DNA of 64,000 nt from Ceratothoa steindachneri (lineage: Eukaryota; Arthropoda; Malacostraca; Isopoda; Cymothoidae). The stretch covers positions 48,431,503 to 48,495,502 of the forward strand of contig OZ018324.1 of assembly GCA_963969495.1 (NCBI GenBank). The letters are read 5' to 3'. The notes under the pieces are model-generated. The model was not told the origin of the DNA, ran no database searches, and saw only the letters and a list, made by a program, of their open reading frames with translations. Shown piece by piece: positions 56,007 through 64,000 of this stretch (position 1 is the first letter of the stretch; each line of letters starts with the position of its first letter). The position numbers and the translations under genes were made by a program.

Positions 56007-56637
56007 AATATACACGCCTCGTTGCCTCTATAACCTTAGTATATATGTATATATTAAAATTATTGGTTAGGTGTCAGGATTGTATTCATATAGGAACCTA
56101 ACTCGAGATACGCCAGGTGTAAATGAAATATTTAGAAAAATGTATTAGGCATCATTGTTTTAATGTCATACGATATTGCAGGACTCGGCATAAATATACA
56201 CAAAGTGGACACGAATTGGTCGTATTTTATCCAAGTATACCTTACTAAAATTTATTAAAAAGATTCAATATTGTATTGGTTTGTAAATGAACATATATAT
56301 TTGTATTTAAGCATGAGACCGTGAGACTCAAAGGAAGCAAAGGCCAAATACTTGAACGCCTGTTTGGTAAGACTGCCCAAGATATGTCTCAAGATAAAAT
56401 TATCAGATATGGAGGTTTACTTAGGAGACTGAATAAATACAGCTGCTGACCGTACGAGGCAATGCAGCGAGAAGCATATGAAATGACACGAATAAACATT
56501 GGATCCAAAATGTAGACACTGTGTACAGACTGCTTAGCTCTGCTCAAAGGGTGGAGAGTTGAGACTCCTAATATGGACGCGAGTCCTTTCTGGTCACGCC
56601 CTCTGTATTTCGAGCATATATAAAGAATAATCAGAAT
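56007..56637 (+). repeat. 3' LTR of third gypsy, truncated at its right
   Basis: Follows a purine-rich gagagaggtagaggga at ~55991-56006, a candidate polypurine tract. Contains the uninterrupted block pair that is split in the 5' LTR. Homology stops at 56637, just where the LINE's 5' region begins. The exact LTR start is uncertain. A 119-codon minus-strand frame across 56389-56748 is not a gene. Confidence 0.6.
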
Positions 56638-57462
56638 AAAACAAGCTGGGCGAATTTTTCGTACGCTGTAGCACTGCCTTACTACCTCCTGAAGAGCGTT
56701 GTTTTTCACGCGTTCATATAGAAAGAAAGACTTTTGAGCCTTCGCCATCTAAGAACGCGACTCTGTCCTGGGTGTCTTTAGGAGCCTAGTCGATCTGCAA
56801 AGATTTAACATATCTTTTCGCTGCGAAGTAGGAGAAAAATGATGGGCTAAATACCCTCGTTGCTCCCGTCCAACGACCTGCGTGGGAACCTGCTCGGATG
56901 ACTGCCCTTCATTAATTTCGTCTTAACTATGTCGGCCACTTGGACTGGCATAATTAAGGGCTTGCGTGGAAACTGGTTTGAGGCCTATCCCACAGCAGAA
57001 GCACAAGTCAGAAATTCTCTCGAATTTGGGGCAAAACTGCGAGTCCCGGACGGAGGAGAAATCCTTATCGCCCGGGGGACCCGGCCAGAATCATAGAGGG
57101 AGTTACACCCGTCTCTATGTAGTTGGATGCAGTTTTGGCGTACGTACCCGTGAAGGGGTGGCACAAACTTAGCGGTCGTTGATTCGGCCGCTATGCATTA
57201 AGTCCACCAAGCTCAACCCTCTGAGGTCCCCACTCGAGAACCATCCCCCATCCATCATCCCCCCTCATCCCGGCACCATCCGAGCAGGGAAACAACAGGA
57301 AACTGGACGGGAGCACTTTTTCTCGCGTCGTTTCAAACCAAACCCTTGACTTTACCTCCTTTTTCACATATCACTTTTTTCACATACAAAATTTTCACAT
57401 ATAATTTTCACACATAAAAATAATTCAAGAAAGAAGAGAGAAGAGAGAAGACGTCGGCGACG

Positions 57463-58713
57463 ATGGAGGCCCTCCCTAAGAGGGTCCCCCTACGGACCTT
57501 ACCTGGAAAAAAGACCCCTGAGAAAAAGAATGTGTGCGAATCCTTATTTGCAAATTTAAGGATAGCATTAATTAAACTAATCGATATTCCCAACGGTTTC
57601 ATCGCCATGTGCGGTGAAACCAAGGATATAGACCGGCTCCTATCCGATGAAGGGGCCGAAGTTCTGAAAACCCTCGACCTCGAAGCAAAAACCCCACCAG
57701 CAATCTCCGCAAATCGAAGCGTGATCTGCCGTAAGGTAGAAAGCTGGGTGGGTGAGAACTCCCCCGCGGACCTGAAAACTGAAATTGAGAAAAACCACAC
57801 ATGGGCAAAGATAAGGGAAGTGATCAAATTCCGTGATCACACCCACGTCTTTAAGGTGACGTTTCAATCAACTGAAATGGCCCACAAGGCGGCAACCGAG
57901 GGACTCCTCATTTTTAACATGAGGATCCCAGGAGCAAATATAGAGCACGAAAAGTACCACAATATACAAATGTGCTTCGTGTGCTATTCTTTAGAACAGC
58001 ACACCACTGCCAACTGCCCCAAAAAAGGACAAATCTGGTGCAGCGAATGTGCCACACAGGGTCATAGATATGACTCCTGCAAAAGCGATTCAAAACAATG
58101 CATGAATTGCAAGGGGCCCCATCGAACGATGGCCTTGAACTGCCCCAAAAGAAAAGAAATAATAAAGAAGAAGGAAGAAAATGAAAAAACTAAGAAAACC
58201 GCTACATACGCGAGCACGGTGAAAAGAGGTGAAGGGATGACATCGACTCCCTCACCGATGATTTTCACCAACGACCTGAGTGCAAAGATTCTTATTTGCA
58301 TAACTCATGCGAACGTGGCTAATGCTGTAAAACCTGGATGTTACAACCAGGTTTTAAACACGCTTCTTAAAGCAAACAATTTGCCATCTATCATTGTGCC
58401 AGATGATCCTGAATGCTCTAGGGCATTTAAGGATAGCATAATGGGCAATAACAAAAAAGAAAATACCACCGGATTAGGCGAAGTCATGGAGTCTCACTCA
58501 TCGGAGGAATCCGAAGAAGAGGATGAGACTAATGACAAGGAAGAAGAAGATCAATCTACATCTTCGGATAGTGACGAGGGCCCATGCACTCGCACTAGGG
58601 CAACAAAGAGTCGATCAAAGACTCCCAGCCCTCCCCCGAAGAAGGTAAAGCCTGGGCACCCCAGACCCGCCCCACAGGCCCCCAAGAGTAAGAAAAAGAA
58701 AAAACACAGGTAA
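57463..58713 (+). CDS. LINE ORF1, gag-like protein with three CCHC knuckles
   Basis: 416 residues, intact. A basic N-terminus (residues 1-30) leads into a nucleic-acid-binding fold region (about 30-165, with KVTFQSTEMAHKAATEG). Three zinc knuckles follow at about 172-225: CFVCYSLEQHTTANC, CSECATQGHRYDSC and CMNCKGPHRTMALNC. The C-terminus is acidic (SSEESEEEDETNDKEEEDQS) and then basic (KSKKKKKHR). In Jockey and I-type LINEs this protein coats the RNA and aids nuclear entry and RNP assembly. The start is the first ATG after stops in frame, with context gacgATGG. ORF2 begins 11 bases downstream. Confidence 0.9.
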   Translation: MEALPKRVPLRTLPGKKTPEKKNVCESLFANLRIALIKLIDIPNGFIAMCGETKDIDRLLSDEGAEVLKTLDLEAKTPPAISANRSVICRKVESWVGENSPADLKTEIEKNHTWAKIREVIKFRDHTHVFKVTFQSTEMAHKAATEGLLIFNMRIPGANIEHEKYHNIQMCFVCYSLEQHTTANCPKKGQIWCSECATQGHRYDSCKSDSKQCMNCKGPHRTMALNCPKRKEIIKKKEENEKTKKTATYASTVKRGEGMTSTPSPMIFTNDLSAKILICITHANVANAVKPGCYNQVLNTLLKANNLPSIIVPDDPECSRAFKDSIMGNNKKENTTGLGEVMESHSSEESEEEDETNDKEEEDQSTSSDSDEGPCTRTRATKSRSKTPSPPPKKVKPGHPRPAPQAPKSKKKKKHR

Positions 58714-58724
58714 CTCACCTTACC

Positions 58725-61463
58725 ATGGAGCGGAACTCACTAAGAATTCTGGAAATAAACACCAATGGCTGGACAAACAAAAGAACTCTCTACGGAAATG
58801 TGTTCAGGGAAATAGATGCAGATGTCATCTTGATTTCTGAACATGGGATTGACACTCGTAGTTCTGAAATTAAGATCTGGAACTACGACGTGTTAATCAC
58901 GAATTACTCTCAAGAGCGGTACGACGGTGCCGCCATCGCCATCAAAAGAGGGATCAAGTATAGACCCATAAGAAACTTGGAAGAATCCTATCTTGCAATA
59001 GAGGTCGACCTCGATATAGGAAAGCTGGTCATCGCCACCGGGTACCAGCCGCCGAGACGAGAATATTCGCCAATCCATTCTCTCTCTGGCCTATTTGGCA
59101 GAAGGACCCCCACCATATTAATGGGGGACCTTAATGCCAGATGTCGGGATTCTGGGTACAGGACCTTCAATGGAATTGGAAGGTGCCTGGACACTATGAT
59201 AGACCGAAACATGGTCCATAGAATAGGCCCGGACTTCCCAACCTATACTCGAGGAAGAAGTGCCACAAAACCAGACATTTGTCTGGCTAATCGTCAGCTG
59301 CCGTTCAATTACTACATGGAACCAGTCCAGGTACCATGTAGTGATCATATAGGGATCCTACTCACCATCAATAGGAACCCTATACAAGTCCCAGCTCCAG
59401 TCAGAAAAGACTACAGGAGAGCCGACTGGGCACGGTACGCTGGTCTCCTCGAGGCCTATCGCCCACCAGATCTGGACGAGGCAATTCTCGAGGAGATAGA
59501 CGAGGCACTCGACGACCTCAACGAACATCTCATTATTGCAGATAGGGCTTGCATCCCCAAAACCCAGTTTAAAACCATCTCCTCATACAGGTGGACTGGG
59601 TATATGAAAGAACTCTATAGAGAATTGAGAGTTATGTACGAGTTAAATATAACAAATGCAACATTTGACTCGCTACAACGAAGTAGAGAGATCAAGGAAG
59701 AGCTCAACCAGCTGATCCTCGAACAACAACAGAGACAATGGGACGATGCGATCGAGAGCCTCGATCAAGATGCATCCCCCAAGGACTTTTGGAAGAAAGT
59801 CAAAAGTCTCAGAGGATCATCTGGAAAAAAGAAGAAAATGGAAATCCAAAAAGAAGATGGATCCATTGAAACTGCAGACAATATCATCGAAGTGATATTC
59901 CGGCGTTATTGGGAAAAAATCTTCAGCATATCGGAAGAAGAAAACGAAGATTTTGATATAGAGTTCGAAAATAACATCGTAGACGAGCTTAACACGGTAA
60001 TACATCGAACGCATCCTCATCACCAGGTGGATAGACTGCGTGACGGAGACGCCGAGATCACAGAAGAAGAGATCCTTGGCGCACTCCGCTCATTCCGACA
60101 GAAAGCCCCAGGCCAATCGGGGCTTACGAAGCTTAACTTCGAAAAGGCACCAGCCAACATCATCGAAGGAATGAGACGAATTTTTAACGCATGTCTGAAT
60201 ACAGGGTACTTTCCAGATGCTTACAAAACGGCAAAAATGATCTTTTTGCCCAAGCATGGAAAGGACCCTACGTTGAGAGAGAGCTACCGCCCAATTTCAC
60301 TCCTGGAATTTGGCGGGAAACTCTTTGAGAAGATCCTCAACGGAAGACTGGTGTCTCACCTGGAAGAAAACTCCCTCTACAACCCTTGCCAATTCGGGTT
60401 TAAAAAGAAGGGAAGTACGGAAATGGCAATTAATGTCATAACGGAAAAGCTTTCCCAAGCCAAACGGGACAGGAGTTATGTGGATATCGTTTGTCGGGAT
60501 GTGTCAAAGGCGTTTGATAAGGTGTGGCAGCGGGGCATGCAGTATAAGATCTTAAGGCTGGGTCTAAGTGAAAACTTAGAAAGAACTCTCTGTGACTATG
60601 TCATGGAGAGAGCGGCGTATGTCAGTCTAGGGTGCACGGACGGACCAAAGTTTCCGCTCACTGCGGGCCTCCCGCAGGGGGGGTGTCTGTCCCCCACCCT
60701 TTACTCGATATACACTGCGGACGTCCCAGACCCTGTGTACCCCAATTCCCTCAATATTCAATACGCCGATGATTTCAGCCAGATAATCGTATCTCCATGG
60801 AGGCATGCGCCGTGGCAAGCTCGCATGACAGCGATGGAAATCGCGTACCTTAACAACTACGAGGCTCAGTGGAAAATAAGAACAAACCAGGAGAAATTCA
60901 AGGTGGTCCCCATCAGACGCACCTTAAGGGCAGACGTGCGTGTGGGGGATACGCGATACCCCTACACCAACGAATGCAATGTACTCGGTATGAAAATCAC
61001 CTCTACCGGGTACAAAAAGCACGTCGAAGAAAGAATTTCTCGAGCCTCGTCCGCTGTCAGAACTCTATACCGCTTCAGAAATCTACGTGAAAGCAACAAG
61101 AAAAAGATCTACAATGCCCTTGTAAGATCTACGTGTCTTTACCCCGCCTCCACCCTCTCATGTGTCTCAAAAACACAAAAGAGGCGTCTTCAAGTAGTGC
61201 AAAATAAATGCATGTACCTAATAACGGGTACACGCAGGCATGAAAGAAGACGGCAAGAAGACCTGCACAGAGAGGCGGGGATAATTCCCATTAACAAAGT
61301 CATAGAAGAACGGACCCGGAAAATGCAGGTTCTGGTTAATCGTGAACTGAGTGATGAAATCACCCAGATGATTAACCAGAACAGAAGAGCTGAATGTCCC
61401 CCCAGATTCCCCAGCTCCGCCAACCGAGTGGCTGGCGGAGACGAAGTGCCGTTCTATGCGTAA
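58725..61463 (+). CDS. LINE ORF2, endonuclease and reverse transcriptase, intact
   Basis: 912 residues, no interruption. AP-type endonuclease at about 1-225: EINTNGW, LISEHGID (Glu), MGDLNARCRDSG (Asp, Asn), RSATKPDICLANRQL, CSDHIGIL (Asp, His). RT at about 450-780: RQKAPGQSGLTK, KTAKMIFLPKHGKDP, YRPISLLEFGGKLFEKIL, QFGFKKKGSTEMA, DVSKAFDKVW, LPQGGCLSPTLYSI, NIQYADDFSQI (catalytic DD). The C-terminal KRRLQVVQNKCMYLITGT region follows and there is no RNase H, as in the Jockey clade. It would nick DNA and reverse-transcribe its own RNA there. The start follows ORF1's stop by 11 bases. All visible catalytic residues are present, so the protein could be functional. Confidence 0.92.
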   Translation: MERNSLRILEINTNGWTNKRTLYGNVFREIDADVILISEHGIDTRSSEIKIWNYDVLITNYSQERYDGAAIAIKRGIKYRPIRNLEESYLAIEVDLDIGKLVIATGYQPPRREYSPIHSLSGLFGRRTPTILMGDLNARCRDSGYRTFNGIGRCLDTMIDRNMVHRIGPDFPTYTRGRSATKPDICLANRQLPFNYYMEPVQVPCSDHIGILLTINRNPIQVPAPVRKDYRRADWARYAGLLEAYRPPDLDEAILEEIDEALDDLNEHLIIADRACIPKTQFKTISSYRWTGYMKELYRELRVMYELNITNATFDSLQRSREIKEELNQLILEQQQRQWDDAIESLDQDASPKDFWKKVKSLRGSSGKKKKMEIQKEDGSIETADNIIEVIFRRYWEKIFSISEEENEDFDIEFENNIVDELNTVIHRTHPHHQVDRLRDGDAEITEEEILGALRSFRQKAPGQSGLTKLNFEKAPANIIEGMRRIFNACLNTGYFPDAYKTAKMIFLPKHGKDPTLRESYRPISLLEFGGKLFEKILNGRLVSHLEENSLYNPCQFGFKKKGSTEMAINVITEKLSQAKRDRSYVDIVCRDVSKAFDKVWQRGMQYKILRLGLSENLERTLCDYVMERAAYVSLGCTDGPKFPLTAGLPQGGCLSPTLYSIYTADVPDPVYPNSLNIQYADDFSQIIVSPWRHAPWQARMTAMEIAYLNNYEAQWKIRTNQEKFKVVPIRRTLRADVRVGDTRYPYTNECNVLGMKITSTGYKKHVEERISRASSAVRTLYRFRNLRESNKKKIYNALVRSTCLYPASTLSCVSKTQKRRLQVVQNKCMYLITGTRRHERRRQEDLHREAGIIPINKVIEERTRKMQVLVNRELSDEITQMINQNRRAECPPRFPSSANRVAGGDEVPFYA

Positions 61464-62024
61464 GATGAGAAAGAAGAAACCTGTGATACAAGATCAATCA
61501 CAAGAACATTGGAAAAAACTCGAAACCCTACTACGACAAGATACCGATGAAGACAACCCTACCAAAAATTGAAGAACCCAACGTTTACGACGATAACTTC
61601 GAAAGAAGTAATCTACCAAGAAGAAAGAAGAAACAATATTACTACTAAAATACACACACAATAAAACAATACAACAAGCACGCACTTAAATATATTAAAA
61701 ACATATACAAAACATGCAATGCACAACACAAACCCCAAAAAACTAAAGTTGCTAAGACAAATGGCTTGAACGCCATAATAGTTATAATTTTATAATTTTA
61801 TAACTTTATAATTATTACCAAAAACCCAAAACAACAAAAATGAACTCACACAAGCAAGAAAATAAATAAAAGTGATAAGTCTGATCACCAGACCCTAGGC
61901 ATCTCTTTGCACCTCTCCCACACTTTTTTCTCTCTTCTCCACTTGTCTATTTTCTCTGTCCCCCCCACACCCTATCGTCTCCCCTCACATGCACTCGCAC
62001 TTACACAAAGTCAAAGTCAAAGTC
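61464..62024 (+). other. LINE 3' untranslated region
   Basis: A-rich sequence with gacaaatggcttgaacgcc at 61757 and a tataattt repeat, shared in part with 40283-40440. It ends in caaagtcaaagtcaaagtc at ~62006, a short tandem tail instead of poly(A). Confidence 0.75.
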
Positions 62025-62380
62025 ACAAGGTCATACAGCGATCGATTCCAACGTGAACACTACCACCTAAGAGAAGTCTTAGCCAGCAAAGGAGGAAACG
62101 TTGAGTGCAAGTCACCTCCAGGACACTCCTGTTCACCAACGAATTTTCTCGAGGACGAGATTCTCACCAACCTACCAGATACCCTGGACCTAAATAGGAC
62201 CTTAAGTCACCCCCTGCCCCCACCCCCTCTCGAATAAAAATACCTTTATTTCTCAGGCACGTCATTCTGATATGACGTGCTAACCCCATCCCTGCTCTGC
62301 CGTGATGTCTGGCTCCGTGAACGTGACTCTACACATATAGCTTCGTTGCAACTATGCCGTTCTAATTAGAAAAAGCATAA
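62025..62380. other. Spacer between two LINEs, with a hairpin
   Basis: An 82-codon frame at 61989-62237 has no domain. An aataaaaatacctttatt phrase at ~62234 is followed by the inverted repeat GCACGTCAT / ATGACGTGC at 62257-62265 and 62272-62280 (loop tctgat). Confidence 0.5.
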
Positions 62381-64000
62381 TTGAAAACTCTGGAGAAAAG
62401 AGGGCTGAGGCTTACTCCGCTGCAGAACCCAGAGGAAGAAGCAACCTGGTTTGGGATTAAGTTACAAACGTGGGGAGGCATAACAACCTACCCTGCGGCC
62501 AGCGTCCAAGACCACAAAGGGAGACTCTTTCGTCTCTGTGAGATGTTGGACGTAACTGTTAAATCTCCAAAACCCAATAGAGGGGGCGGCACGCCGACTG
62601 GAGTCAGTTGATTCTGGCTTCAGTCATCATCAAGTCCGCCATGTTTTTACACCCTCTGAGGAGCCCAACCAGGTCAATAAAACCATCCATCACCCTTCAC
62701 CACATCCGAGTCATGTTCACGGGGTCCTCATCGGCGGGGTGGGGGCCCGCTCAATTAAAAAGTAAAACGTAATAAAAGTAAAGAAAATGGCAAACACCTC
62801 TCATTTAATTTTAATACACACCACAGAACCAGCACCCGACACAATCGACCACCACACACTACTAAACCTAGCCTCCACTCACGACACACCAATCATAAAC
62901 ATAATAAAACTACGCACAGGCCACAAGCTTGTCTTCCGCTCACAGGAGGACACGCTAACCTTCCACGAAATCACCACACCTACACTCAACACACATAACC
63001 TAAAAACAAAGCTCGCTGGCGGTATCCTAAAAAGATACCAGATCCGGCTAACTAGGACCAACCCTTTATGGTTGGCCTTCACCAATGAGGATCTCCGCTC
63101 ACATCTCCGTCAGGAGTATGGGGAGGAGGTTATCAAAGACCTATACTTAAACAGATTAAAGAACTGGGCAGTAATAACACTGTCCAGCGAGAATACAAAA
63201 AATATGCTGCTGACCAAGGTATTAAGGTCTGCGGCACCCTCACAAACCCTCAATACATAGAAGAGCAGCACAATATCAGACCCACACAATGCCACCGGTG
63301 CTACAAGACCGGACACAGTACCAACACATGCTCTGCAGACCTAATCTGCTCAAAGTGCAGTGTAGTGGGGCATCACTACACGTCCTGCACCTCCGCCACA
63401 GCCCTCTGTGCAAATTGTGGCGGCGACCACGTCGCCGTCAACCCCAGGTGCCCTTACCTAAGTAAGGCCCGACATGACGCCGTGGAGGCCATCCGCCACT
63501 ACAACTAAATACACACACAATCATACACCCCGCCCCCCCTCCCCTCAACAGAACATTCGCCGCTGCTGCCGGTGCCACGCTGCCTGCTCCCCCTGCCCTA
63601 CCCCAGACGCACCCCCCCCCCGTAAGGGGCGCGGTGATTTGCCATCCTGGACGCCGTGCTGACGGGATCCAGCGCTCCGTCCGGCCCCAGCTTAGCCTCT
63701 CTTCCTTCCTTCAGATAGCCCGATTTCTCCCCTACCTCGTCGCTTTTCATACCTCTCCCACAACTTTCTCTGGTCAACCTCTTATTTCACAGGGTAGATG
63801 CTGACCTTTTTCTCAAGCCAACCACCCCAAATCGGGGCAGAGGGGGAAGGGGAAATTGTTCCCTAACCCCTAAGCTCCGGTTCGGGATGGGTTTTTTTTA
63901 ACAACCTGCTTCATCCCCACCCATACCTTTCTCACATCCCCTTTCCTCTCCTCTTCACATTCTATCAATTTTACGCCGTGTCCAAGGTGGAGCCACCATG
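62381..64000 (+). mobile_element. 5' part of a second Jockey/I-like LINE
   Basis: The 5' region (62381-62786) shares phrases with the 5' region of the first LINE: gaggcttactccgctgcagaa is close to gaggcctatcccacagcagaa at ~56982, and the spacing to ORF1 is similar. ORF1 then follows. The window ends before any ORF2 motif is seen; 63509-64000 is Pro-rich-coding or untranslated sequence with no stable frame. Confidence 0.72.
62787..63508 (+). pseudogene. LINE ORF1 with three CCHC knuckles, one frameshift
   Basis: The frame opens at ATG 62787 (MANTSHLILIHTTEPAPDT) and is open to 63260. A frame change near 63205 is needed to continue into VCGTLTNPQYIEEQHNIRP and the knuckles CHRCYKTGHSTNTC, CSKCSVVGHHYTSC and CANCGGDHVAVNPRC, ending KARHDAVEAIRHYN at 63508. 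The DNA here is rich in ACAC codons, unlike ORF1 of the first LINE, so it is a different family with the same design. The frame break could be a real lesion or a sequencing error. Confidence 0.8.

Larger units (their letters stand above)
50275..56637 (+). mobile_element. Third Ty3/gypsy element, conventional order, degraded
   Basis: Repeated LTR blocks flank gag, protease, an RNase H end and an integrase that is the last pol domain, which is the usual gypsy order. RT and most of RNase H are deleted. Two insertions interrupt it (50372-51365 and ~54082-55045). It is not closely related to the 1237-7393 family: its gag and protease are of a different type and its integrase is terminal. Confidence 0.8.
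56641..62024 (+). mobile_element. Jockey-like LINE with two intact ORFs
   Basis: A 5' region of ~820 bases precedes ORF1 (57463-58713) and ORF2 (58725-61463), separated by 11 bases. A 3' untranslated region ends in a (CAAAGT)n-like repeat near 62005-62024. Both ORFs are open from start to stop. The 3' fragment of a relative at 39147-40490 supports the 3' end. The 5' limit is placed at the end of the gypsy LTR homology and is approximate. Confidence 0.88.

Noticed and set aside
56389..56748. 119-codon minus-strand frame
   Set aside because: Covers the LTR end and the LINE's 5' flank, with most of it duplicated at 51465-51713 as non-coding LTR sequence.

Overview
This 64 kb window is repeat-dominated DNA from an invertebrate animal genome. 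The basis is its mix of long (AT)n, (CT)n and GA-rich tracts, CR1, L2, Jockey and I-type LINEs, Tc1, mariner and maT transposons, Ty3/gypsy LTR elements, and one spliced exon of an invertebrate CNG channel. A crustacean or other arthropod is my best guess, but that is inference. I saw no prokaryotic operons, CRISPR array, rRNA or tRNA gene.

Layout. 1-1236 is low-complexity DNA. 1237-7393 is a complete but gutted gypsy element with 1.3 kb LTRs and a GAGAG target duplication. 7521-8745 is a Tc1-like element. 8747-10990 is mostly CT/AT simple sequence with a perfect hairpin. 11000-13930 holds a decayed LINE and a maT-like transposase piece. 14140-23010 holds three minus-strand CR1 fragments whose 3' ends each run into a GA-rich tract, plus a plus-strand CR1-like fragment. 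24120-28835 is a second, minus-strand copy of the 1237-7393 gypsy family. 29400-30341 and 36170-37101 are two mariners carrying the same internal deletion, with LINE pieces and an L2 LINE (32440-34080) between them. 38560-44250 holds three LINE segments. 45960-46900 is a dead mariner. 47657-48862 is the only convincing host coding exon (cyclic-nucleotide-gated channel, minus strand). 49120-50270 is a Tc1-like relic. 50275-56637 is a third, conventionally ordered gypsy element carrying two insertions. 56641-62024 is a LINE with two intact ORFs. 62380-64000 is the start of another LINE in the same orientation.

The most interesting system is the gypsy family at 1237-7393 and 24120-28835. In both copies the coding order is gag, protease, integrase, reverse transcriptase, RNase H: integrase lies before RT, as in Ty1/copia, although the sequences are gypsy-like. 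The minus-strand copy keeps both domains; the plus-strand copy has lost most of each but keeps the integrase/RT junction. This order is known in Gmr1-like Ty3/gypsy elements, so the arrangement is rare rather than wholly new, and placing this family there is inference.

Apart from the channel exon, nothing here looks like a working host gene. The elements have inserted beside and into one another, so the window records layered transposition around, and probably within, the introns of the channel gene.
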